Below, one piece after another: positions 57,704-64,000 of a stretch of 64,000 nucleotides of DNA. Source of the stretch: Microbulbifer sp. YPW1 (GTDB lineage: Bacteria; Pseudomonadota; Gammaproteobacteria; Pseudomonadales; Cellvibrionaceae); contig NZ_CP055157.1 in assembly GCF_013367775.1 (NCBI RefSeq), positions 3,050,001-3,114,000 of the forward strand. The letters run 5' to 3'. Below the pieces are notes generated by a model. The model worked only from the letters and a program-made list of their open reading frames with translations. It was not told the origin of the DNA and searched no databases. Position numbers and translations under genes: made by a program. Each line of letters opens with the position of its first letter. Within the stretch, counting starts at the first letter, position 1.

Positions 57704-58078
57704 ATGAAAATAATAAAAATACTGATGGTTGCCACCATTGGTCTATCTCCACTTTCTCATTCGGAGGAAGACCGAGAGCCCTTAAGAACAATGTCAGATT
57801 GCTTGATAATGCATAATTGGAGTTCTTGGGGTATGTGGAGATTCGATGTATATGCACTGGCTAGTGAAAAAATATTGATCGGGGATAGTAATAACTATTT
57901 TCTAGTGACATCTAGCGAGCCAGGTTACAAGCATGTAGTTTCTGGGGAAACTGTTGCACACTTCAAGGAAGCTGAATCGCTGAAGGAGTTGGGGGCCGAG
58001 TGTAAAGAAAATTGCCCCGTGAATTATAAAAAGCGTACCGGTTGGTTTAAGCGTCGGTGCAGCTCTTTTCAGTCCTGA
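57704..58078 (+). CDS. Cassette 21: secreted small protein
   Basis: A 124-residue product with a signal peptide (MKIIKILMVATIGLSPLSHS, cut near EED). Mature part has four Cys (SDCLIM, AECKEN, ENCPVN, RRCSS), so two disulfides are possible, and a basic end. Family not recognised. ATG 57704 is preceded by AAGGAAAG, a proper ribosome site. Confidence 0.72.
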   Translation: MKIIKILMVATIGLSPLSHSEEDREPLRTMSDCLIMHNWSSWGMWRFDVYALASEKILIGDSNNYFLVTSSEPGYKHVVSGETVAHFKEAESLKELGAECKENCPVNYKKRTGWFKRRCSSFQS

Positions 58079-58088
58079 GCCATGAAAT

Positions 58089-58240
58089 GGCTAACAAGGC
58101 CGGGGGAAGATACTCCGGGCCATCGGTCGTCCGTGGTACGCAGTAGCTTGCGCTTGAGATGCTAGGATCACTGAGCTGCCACTTTTATGCAAAAAGTTCA
58201 CAGATCAAGCTGCTTTCCTTAGTCGCTTGACGTGTTTTCA
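58089..58240 (+). repeat. attC21, degraded (type B)
   Basis: Starts GGCTAAC, keeps CTCCGGGCC-ATC-GG of the side hairpin and a recognisable TCAAGCTGC arm, but the terminal core GTTRRRY is gone. It marks the far, probably fixed, end of the array. Confidence 0.7.
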
Positions 58241-58251
58241 AGGAGGAAACA

Positions 58252-58725
58252 ATGAGTCTTCATCAAATTGCACAACTCAATATCGCTACGCTGAGTGCGC
58301 CTATCGATTCGCCGCAGCTCGCAGATTTTGTGGCGAACCTCGATAGAGTTAATGCTCTGGCGGAGGCGTCTCAAGGCTTTGTGTGGCGGCTCCAAACAGA
58401 AGAAGGGGATGCTACCGGGGTTGATTATTTTGGTTCCGATAAGATCGTGAATCTATCCGTTTGGGAGTCGGTCGAGGCTCTACACAGCTACGTTTATCGC
58501 TCTGCCCATGTAGAGATCATGCGCCGTAAGCAAGAGTGGTTTGAAAAGATGGGCGAGGTCCACATGGTACTTTGGTGGGTTCCTGTTGGTCACATCCCCT
58601 CAATCGAGGAGGCGGCAGAAAGGCTAAATATTCTGCGAGAAAGCGGCCCATCGGCGGCGGCTTTTACATTCAGGAAGGTATTTCAGGCTCCCGGTGAGCT
58701 CAACTCGACTCCAGCGGTAACTTGA
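58252..58725 (+). CDS. DUF3291 family protein
   Basis: A 157-residue cytoplasmic protein of the DUF3291 family, related to the dimeric alpha/beta barrel monooxygenase fold. Visible are QLNIATLSAPIDSPQLADFV near the start, GFVWRLQTEEGDATG, LSVWESVEALHSYVYRSAHVEIMRR and MVLWWVPVGHIPSIEEA, all typical. Function unknown. ATG 58252 follows a strong AAGGAGG. It sits just past the degraded attC21 with no attC after it, so it is either the former last cassette or backbone. Base composition is closer to the backbone. Confidence 0.9.
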   Translation: MSLHQIAQLNIATLSAPIDSPQLADFVANLDRVNALAEASQGFVWRLQTEEGDATGVDYFGSDKIVNLSVWESVEALHSYVYRSAHVEIMRRKQEWFEKMGEVHMVLWWVPVGHIPSIEEAAERLNILRESGPSAAAFTFRKVFQAPGELNSTPAVT

Positions 58726-58780
58726 ACTGGTAACTGATCCATCACTAAGCGAATTAATTGTGGTTGTGAGGACAGAAAAG

Positions 58781-58815
58781 AAAAAGGCCCGAACTTTCTC
58801 AAGTTCGGGCCTTTC
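58781..58815 (-). terminator. Terminator of tRNA-Arg
   Basis: GGCCCGAACTT / AAGTTCGGGCC, an 11-bp stem with a TCTC loop. On the minus strand a T-rich tail follows, six bases downstream of the tRNA 3' end. It may also end the DUF3291 transcript. Confidence 0.88.
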
Positions 58816-58820
58816 TTGTA

Positions 58821-58897
58821 TGGCGCGCTCGGGAGGATTCGAACCTCCGACCGCCTGGTTCGTAGCCAGGTACTCTATCCAGCTGAGCTACGAGCGC
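58821..58897 (-). tRNA. tRNA-Arg, anticodon ACG
   Basis: 77 bases with encoded CCA. Acceptor stem GCGCTCG / CGAGCGC, D arm AGCTCAGCTGGATAGAGT, anticodon arm CCTGG-CTACGAA-CCAGG with anticodon ACG, T arm GGAGGTTCGAATCCTCC. It closely matches E. coli argV-type tRNA. A40-rich sequence upstream (58898-58990) should hold its promoter. Confidence 0.97.
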
Positions 58898-59132
58898 GTC
58901 GTTGTGGTTGCGAACTATAGTGACTTGCCTTGGCTTCGTCAACTCTTTTTTAAAGAAATTTTTAAAAAACTCTTTAAAAATCCGCAGGTTACCGAACTTC
59001 TTGGCTTTCCGGAGATCGCCGGTTCAGCTCGATAGGGCGCGCATTCTGCCGCGGGCCCCGGGTCTTTGCAAGCACTTTTTTCAGCTTTTTTTGCGGGCGG
59101 GTAATGTGCCCTGTTCGAGGCGCGGATTCAGC

Positions 59133-60182
59133 CTATGCGGCGCTGCTTTCAGCGTGGTCATGGCGTAGGTCGCTGCCCCCTTCCGCGGGCCTCATGTGCT
59201 CTGCAAAAGCCTGTTCCAGCAGCTCCGGGTCACGGTGGCGCTTGATCTGTTCAAAAAAGCGGATGGCTTCCGGGTAGCTGAGTTTGAGATACGCGAGCCA
59301 CTGCTTGATGCGGTTGCCGAGATACTTGGCCGGGTAAATATCCTTGGTTGTGGAATAGTAGTCATACAGCAGGGTGGCTACCTGGTGCCATTGCAGCGGC
59401 TGGTAGTCGCGCCCCTCGCACAGGGCCTGAATCTGGAGTCCTATATCTGGTCGCGCCAGCAGGCTGCGGCCGAACATGTAAGCGTCACAGCCGGTGACCT
59501 CGCGGCAGCGCTTGAAATCGTCCAGGGTCCACAAGTCACCATTGGCAATCACCCTGATACCCAGTTGCTCGCGAATCTCGCCAATGTATTCCCAGTACGC
59601 AGGGGGACGGTAGCCATCCACCTTGGAACGGGCGTGTACCGCCAGCTCGGATGCGCCGCCGGCCTCGGCTGCGCGGGCATTGTCGAGGTAGCTGCTGCGG
59701 TCGCTGTAGCCCAGCCGGATTTTGGCGGATACCGGAATCTCTGCGGGCACCGCATTGCGAACCGCGGCCACGATGCCCTCCACCCGGGAAGGGGACTGGA
59801 GCAGGCAGGCGCCGCCGTCGCTATTGTTGACCGACTTCGCCGGGCAGCCAAAGTTGAGGTCGATGGATATGGCACCGGCGTCTACTGCTTTGGCCGCGTT
59901 GTACGCCATGGCCTGCGGGTTGCCGCCGAGTAACTGCAGTTTGACCGGGGTGCCGCTGGGGGTATGCGCGCCCTGGTCCAGTTCGGGACACAGGCGGGTG
60001 AAGACCCTGCGCGGCAATCGTGTGTGAGTAACACGCACAAACTCGGTCACACAGATATCCACACCGCCAATTCTGGACAGAAGTGCCCGCACATGGTGAT
60101 CGATGACACCCTCCATTGGCGCCTGGTAAATCATCGGCGTATCCGGTGTCGCGTTCGGGATTGGGGGCTGCGTATTTTGCAT
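59133..60182 (-). CDS. dusC: tRNA-dihydrouridine synthase DusC-like
   Basis: Flavoenzyme that reduces uridine in the tRNA D loop; the DusC class acts on U16. The 349-residue product shows APMEGVIDHHVRALL near residue 24, the catalytic Cys in NFGCPAKSVN near 97, KIRLGYSDRS, NGDLWTLDDFKRC and FGRSLLARPDIG for FMN binding. The end is about 30 residues longer than E. coli DusC. ATG 60182 is chosen; an upstream in-frame start lacks similarity. No obvious operon partner. Confidence 0.9.
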   Translation of the reverse strand: MQNTQPPIPNATPDTPMIYQAPMEGVIDHHVRALLSRIGGVDICVTEFVRVTHTRLPRRVFTRLCPELDQGAHTPSGTPVKLQLLGGNPQAMAYNAAKAVDAGAISIDLNFGCPAKSVNNSDGGACLLQSPSRVEGIVAAVRNAVPAEIPVSAKIRLGYSDRSSYLDNARAAEAGGASELAVHARSKVDGYRPPAYWEYIGEIREQLGIRVIANGDLWTLDDFKRCREVTGCDAYMFGRSLLARPDIGLQIQALCEGRDYQPLQWHQVATLLYDYYSTTKDIYPAKYLGNRIKQWLAYLKLSYPEAIRFFEQIKRHRDPELLEQAFAEHMRPAEGGSDLRHDHAESSAA

Positions 60183-60458
60183 GGGTCTCTGATAGCCAGT
60201 ACTGCTAGCGGTTATAGGGCTTCGATGGCCGGCTATTGTACGAAATTCCACTGCCTGCTGTGCAATTAATCGACACCCGCATGGGATGGGAGCCCTGGTC
60301 GAATTTGGTAGCGAAAATGGTAGAAATCATCGTTAATTGGCGGGTTCTTGGTTGCTTCTGTAACTAATAAGTGTTTGATTTTGAAAGGATCTTGTATTGA
60401 TAATATCGCCCGAAAAATCGGAACACATACATAAAAAGCATTTTGCGAGGGGATACAG
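60183..60458. other. Intergenic region between dusC and oadG
   Basis: 276 bases with divergent promoters expected. TGATAATAT at about 60395-60404 could be an extended -10 for the oad operon. No ORF or RNA seen. Confidence 0.4.
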
Positions 60459-60707
60459 GTGCAAGAGTCACTGATGCAGCAAGGTCTGGATATCACGCTG
60501 TTCGGCATGGGGATTGTTTTCACGTTCCTGCTGGTTCTGGTTATCTGCACGACCATCATGTCCCGCGTTATCACACGTTTTTTTCCTGAGCCTGAGCCCG
60601 TTATCGCTCCAGCCCCAGCCCCAGCGCCTGCTGCCGGGCCCGGGGATGCGCGCCTGAAAAAAATTATCGAGGCTGCCATCGAGCAGCACCGCAATAAGCG
60701 TCGCTAA
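60459..60707 (+). CDS. oadG: Oxaloacetate decarboxylase gamma subunit
   Basis: OadG anchors the alpha subunit to the membrane and binds zinc for the decarboxylase reaction. The 82-residue product has one helix (about 10-32, [19 protein letters not shown]), a Pro/Ala linker ([11 protein letters not shown]) and a charged end ([16 protein letters not shown]). GTG 60459 follows GCGAGGGG. First gene of oadGAB. Confidence 0.93.
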   Translation: MQESLMQQGLDITLFGMGIVFTFLLVLVICTTIMSRVITRFFPEPEPVIAPAPAPAPAAGPGDARLKKIIEAAIEQHRNKRR

Positions 60708-60835
60708 CACGCGGGCCAAAACCCAAGTACTCAACGAACGGCCTGGGTTGGCCGGGTGGGATTCGAAAGAACTCCCGGCGCCAGAGCAGCGCGTTATCGA
60801 ACTTTTCAAGATCAACTTTCCAAGAGAGACGACCC

Positions 60836-62629
60836 ATGACTGAGGTTAAAAAGCCATTGGGGATTACGGACGTAGTCCTACGCGACGCCCACCAGTCGCT
60901 ATTCGCCACCCGCCTGCGGCTGGATGACATGCTGCCCATCGCAGAGAAGTTGGACAAAGTCGGTTTCTGGTCTCTGGAGTCCTGGGGCGGTGCGACTTTT
61001 GACGCGTGCATCCGCTATCTGGGCGAAGATCCGTGGGAGCGGATTCGCGAGTTGAAAAAAGCCATGCCGAACACGCCGCAACAGATGCTGTTCCGCGGCC
61101 AGAATATTCTCGGCTATCGCCACTACGCCGATGACGTGGTGGAAAAATTTGTCGAGCGCGCAGCCACCAACGGTGTGGATGTATTCCGCGTGTTTGATGC
61201 CATGAACGATATGCGCAACCTGCAAACCGCGCTCGCGGCCGTGAAAAAGCAGGGCAAGCATGCACAGGGCACCATTTCTTATACCGTGAGCCCGGTTCAC
61301 AATATGGACCTGTGGGTAGATCTGGGGCGCCAGATCGAAGATATGGGTGCCGACTCCATCGCGATCAAGGATATGGCCGGCCTGCTGCGCCCCTACGAGG
61401 GCTACGAGCTGGTAAAACGCCTCAAGGATGCGGTGGATATCCCCATTCACATGCAGTGTCATGCCACCACCGGCCTGTCCACTGCTACCGCGCTCAAGTG
61501 TGTGGAAGCGGGCATCGACAATATCGATACCGCCATCTCCTCCATGTCCATGACCTACGGACACAGCCCCACCGAAGCGGTGGTAGCGATTCTGGAAGGC
61601 ACCGAACGCGACACCGGCCTGGATATCAATCTGCTGGAAGAGATTGCCGCGTATTTCCGTGAAGTCCGCAAAAAGTATGCGAAGTTCGAAGGCTCCCTGC
61701 GCGGCGTTGACTCGCGCATTCTGGTGGCTCAGGTGCCGGGCGGCATGCTCACCAATATGGAGAACCAACTGCGCGAACAGGGCGCGGGCGACCGTCTCGA
61801 CGAGGTGCTGGAAGAAATTCCGCGCGTGCGCAAGGACCTGGGCTTTATCCCGCTGGTGACACCGACCTCCCAGATTGTGGGCACCCAGTCGGTGCTGAAC
61901 GTGCTGACCGGTGAACGTTACAAGTCCATCTCCAAGGAAACCGCGGCGGTACTCAAGGGCGAGTACGGCGCGACCCCGGCCGAGGTGAACAAGGAACTGC
62001 AGGACAAGGTACTGGACGGCGCTGAGCCGGTCACCGGCCGCCCCGCGGATCAGCTGGCGCCCGAGCTGGACAAGCTCGCCGCAGAGCTGCAGGAAAAAGC
62101 GGCGGCGGACGATATCTTGCTGACCGAAGGCGAGGGCCAGATCGACGACGTGCTGACCTACGCGCTGTTCCCGCAGATCGGCCTCAAGTTCCTGAAGAAC
62201 CGCGATAACCCGGACGCCTTCGAACCGGTGCCCACCGGCAAGGAATCCTCGGAAGTGAAAAACGACGCGGGTGAAAGTGTTTACACCGTCTCCGTGGAAG
62301 GGCAGAGCTACACCGTTACCGTCGCCGATGGCGGCGATGTCACGGGCATGGTCAAGGTGGGTGGTGAAGCCGCTGCGGCGGGCGCCCCGGCAGCAGCGCC
62401 GGCTGCGGCTGGCACCGGTGAGGCGGTGAAGGCGCCGCTGGCGGGCAATATCTTCAAGGTGCTGGTCAAGCCCGGCGACCAGGTGACCGAGGGCCAGAAC
62501 ATTGTGATTCTGGAAGCCATGAAGATGGAAACCGCGGTCAGTGCGCCGCGCGCCGGTAGTGTAACCGGGGTGACCATCAAGGAAGGCGATGCAGTGGCGG
62601 TGGGCGATGCCCTGCTGACCATCGCTTAA
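60836..62629 (+). CDS. oadA: Oxaloacetate decarboxylase alpha subunit, biotin enzyme
   Basis: OadA transfers the carboxyl group of oxaloacetate to its own biotin, giving pyruvate. The 597-residue product has the carboxyltransferase barrel ([17 protein letters not shown] near residue 13, [11 protein letters not shown] near 178, [11 protein letters not shown] near 206), a PycB/OadA conserved domain about 320-470, an Ala/Pro linker about 510-525 and a biotinyl domain with EAMKMET (biotin Lys near 563). ATG 60836 lies 128 bases after oadG. Acts on the cytoplasmic face with OadB and OadG. Confidence 0.97.
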   Translation: MTEVKKPLGITDVVLRDAHQSLFATRLRLDDMLPIAEKLDKVGFWSLESWGGATFDACIRYLGEDPWERIRELKKAMPNTPQQMLFRGQNILGYRHYADDVVEKFVERAATNGVDVFRVFDAMNDMRNLQTALAAVKKQGKHAQGTISYTVSPVHNMDLWVDLGRQIEDMGADSIAIKDMAGLLRPYEGYELVKRLKDAVDIPIHMQCHATTGLSTATALKCVEAGIDNIDTAISSMSMTYGHSPTEAVVAILEGTERDTGLDINLLEEIAAYFREVRKKYAKFEGSLRGVDSRILVAQVPGGMLTNMENQLREQGAGDRLDEVLEEIPRVRKDLGFIPLVTPTSQIVGTQSVLNVLTGERYKSISKETAAVLKGEYGATPAEVNKELQDKVLDGAEPVTGRPADQLAPELDKLAAELQEKAAADDILLTEGEGQIDDVLTYALFPQIGLKFLKNRDNPDAFEPVPTGKESSEVKNDAGESVYTVSVEGQSYTVTVADGGDVTGMVKVGGEAAAAGAPAAAPAAAGTGEAVKAPLAGNIFKVLVKPGDQVTEGQNIVILEAMKMETAVSAPRAGSVTGVTIKEGDAVAVGDALLTIA

Positions 62630-62640
62630 CGGGGGCGCTT

Positions 62641-63954
62641 GTGGAAAACATAACAAATCTCTGGCTCTCGTCCGGCGCCAACCAGATGGCATTCGGGCAG
62701 TTCGCCATGATGCTGGTGTGCCTGGGGCTGCTGTTCCTCGCCATCCGCAAAAACTTTGAGCCCCTGTTGCTGGTGCCGATCGGTTTCGGCGGCATCCTGG
62801 CCAACATTCCCGGTGCCAACCTGGCGGTGCCGGCGGTGGAAGCGGCGATTTACGCAGGCGATGCGGGCGTGCTGTCCCAGCTTGCACAGGCGCTGGGCTT
62901 GGGAGCATTTGAATCCGTCGAGGGCCTAAAGGCTGCGCTGGAAAGCGCTCCCGCTGCGGCCCATGAGCGCGCGGCCCAGGTGGCTGCGGATGCCGGTTAC
63001 AACAACGGCATGCTGTACAACTTCTACAGCGTGGCGATTGCCTCCGGTGTGGCGCCGTTGGTGATCTTTATGGGCGTTGGTGCCATGACGGACTTCGGAC
63101 CGCTGCTGGCCAACCCGCGCACCCTGTTCCTCGGTGCTGCGGCCCAGTTCGGCATCTTTGCCACGGTGCTTGGCGCGGTGGGCATGTCCGCCCTGGGTAT
63201 CATGGACTTCTCCATCGCAGACGCCGCCGCCATCGGTATCATCGGCGGCGCTGACGGCCCCACGGCGATCTACGTGTCCAGCCTGCTGGCCCCGGACCTG
63301 CTGGGAGCGATTGCCGTAGCGGCGTACTCCTACATGGCGCTGGTGCCACTGATCCAGCCGCCAATCATGCGTGCGCTGACCACCGAGCAGGAGCGTCGTA
63401 TCGAGATGGTCCAGCTGCGCCCGGTCAGCAAGCGCGAGAAGATCGTATTCCCGCTGGTGCTGTTGATCCTGGTTGCCCTGTTCCTGCCGGATGCAGCGCC
63501 GCTGCTCGGTATGTTCTGTTTCGGTAACCTGATGCGGGAGTGCGGTGTGGTATCGCGCCTGTCCGACACCGCGCAGAACGCGCTGATCAATATCACCACC
63601 ATCTTCCTCGGCCTGTCTGTGGGCTCGAAGCTGGCGGCGGACAAGTTCCTGGATCCGAAAACCCTCGGTATCCTGGCACTGGGTATCGTGGCCTTCGCCA
63701 TCGGCACGGCGGCCGGTGTACTGATGGCCAAGCTGTTGAATGCGCTCAGCAAGAACAAGATCAACCCGTTGATCGGGTCCGCGGGTGTGTCCGCGGTGCC
63801 GATGGCGGCGCGGGTTTCCAACAAGCTGGGGCTCGAGGCCAATCCGCACAACTTCCTGCTGATGCATGCTATGGGGCCCAACGTGGCCGGTGTGATCGGC
63901 TCGGCGGTCGCGGCGGGCGTCATGATCACCATGGTGCGTGCGATGACCGGTTGA
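62641..63954 (+). CDS. oadB: Oxaloacetate decarboxylase beta subunit, sodium pump
   Basis: OadB decarboxylates carboxybiotin and exports two sodium ions, creating a sodium gradient. The 437-residue membrane protein carries the sodium-site helix [13 protein letters not shown] (with the key Asp) near residue 200, and [18 protein letters not shown] near 377. GTG 62641 lies 11 bases after oadA. A sodium pump suits a marine habitat. The last 46 bases of the window after it show no gene. Confidence 0.97.
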   Translation: MENITNLWLSSGANQMAFGQFAMMLVCLGLLFLAIRKNFEPLLLVPIGFGGILANIPGANLAVPAVEAAIYAGDAGVLSQLAQALGLGAFESVEGLKAALESAPAAAHERAAQVAADAGYNNGMLYNFYSVAIASGVAPLVIFMGVGAMTDFGPLLANPRTLFLGAAAQFGIFATVLGAVGMSALGIMDFSIADAAAIGIIGGADGPTAIYVSSLLAPDLLGAIAVAAYSYMALVPLIQPPIMRALTTEQERRIEMVQLRPVSKREKIVFPLVLLILVALFLPDAAPLLGMFCFGNLMRECGVVSRLSDTAQNALINITTIFLGLSVGSKLAADKFLDPKTLGILALGIVAFAIGTAAGVLMAKLLNALSKNKINPLIGSAGVSAVPMAARVSNKLGLEANPHNFLLMHAMGPNVAGVIGSAVAAGVMITMVRAMTG

Positions 63955-64000
63955 CCGGTTTTCGATGGCTGCTTTCGCACCCGCAGAAACCCCGCTCCGG

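Larger units (their letters stand above)
44538..58240. mobile_element. Chromosomal integron: intI, attI and 21 gene cassettes
   Basis: An integrase gene on the minus strand is followed, across a candidate attI at 45897, by 21 repeats of one pattern: one ORF on the plus strand, then a 61-145-bp imperfect palindrome starting near RYYYAAC and ending GTTRRRY. Cassette boundaries (base after G of GTT): 45898, 46390, 46928, 47442, 47958, 48518, 49085, 49552, 50127, 50564, 51363, 52019, 52619, 54281, 54732, 55229, 55614, 56109, 56474, 57258, 57679. The last attC is degraded near 58240. The stretch is AT-richer than its surroundings. Homogeneous attC sites and a groEL neighbour indicate a sedentary array, not a mobile class 1 integron. 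Confidence 0.95.

Noticed and set aside
46278..58240. attC palindromes as Rho-independent terminators or a CRISPR array
   Set aside because: They are long imperfect palindromes bounded by integron core boxes, lack T runs, and are spaced by genes of 265-800 bases rather than short spacers.
60899..62908. 669-codon minus-strand frame opposite oadA
   Set aside because: Codon-bias shadow of oadA; no family features.

Overview
The window is a chromosomal segment of a marine gammaproteobacterium. Gene content and order (queA-tgt-secDF, argG beside a complete cbb3 oxidase operon, ampDE, groESL, a sodium-pumping oxaloacetate decarboxylase) suggest the Cellvibrionales, perhaps Microbulbifer; the genus is an inference from gene content only. 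The backbone is GC-rich, but the stretch from about 45.9 to 58.2 kb is clearly AT-richer. Region 1 (1-3029) is the end of an rRNA operon: the 3' three quarters of 23S, then 5S, strong terminators and a tRNA-Leu(CAA) on the minus strand. Region 2 (3170-8480) holds queA and tgt for queuosine, then secD and secF; yajC is absent from its usual place between tgt and secD. Region 3 (8632-13528) holds a small SutA-like ORF, a secreted PHB-depolymerase-type esterase, rnt, pyrC and argG. Region 4 (13672-22960) is a full cytochrome cbb3 locus: ccoNOQP (structural), ccoG, ccoH/fixH, ccoI and ccoS (assembly and copper supply), and a TauE/SafE-type membrane protein with a histidine-rich tail. Region 5 (23108-28524) has an ICMT-like membrane methyltransferase, an overlapping trio of GT-C-like transferase, GtrA flippase and GT2 polyprenol-phosphate transferase, and nadC in the opposite direction. 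Region 6 (28958-44478) holds two tandem DUF1631 genes, ampD, ampE, a PLP dehydratase, a PEBP-family protein, an AmpG-like permease, an alkyltransferase-like protein, a DUF481 outer-membrane protein, an SDR, fxsA, and groESL behind a sigma-32-type promoter. Region 7 (44538-58240) is the most striking part: a sedentary chromosomal integron. An intact intI is read on the minus strand from a promoter overlapped by a LexA (SOS) box. Beyond it lie a candidate attI and 21 cassettes, all genes on the plus strand, each closed by an attC site. The attC sites fall into four related families (about 117-120 bp for three, 145 bp for the fourth) plus one short 61-bp AT-rich site. The 145-bp family carries an extra side hairpin whose arms covary between copies. 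One attC is split by an IS110/IS1111-type element. Cassettes encode mostly small secreted or membrane proteins, two look like orphan immunity proteins (YezG-like and TriTu-like), one is a two-gene unit (a 2TM SLATT-like protein plus a 48-residue proline-rich protein), and one has no convincing ORF. Region 8 (58252-63954) follows the degraded last attC: a DUF3291 gene, tRNA-Arg(ACG), dusC, and the oadGAB sodium pump. In all, the backbone is housekeeping for aerobic and micro-oxic marine life, and the accessory novelty is concentrated in the integron.
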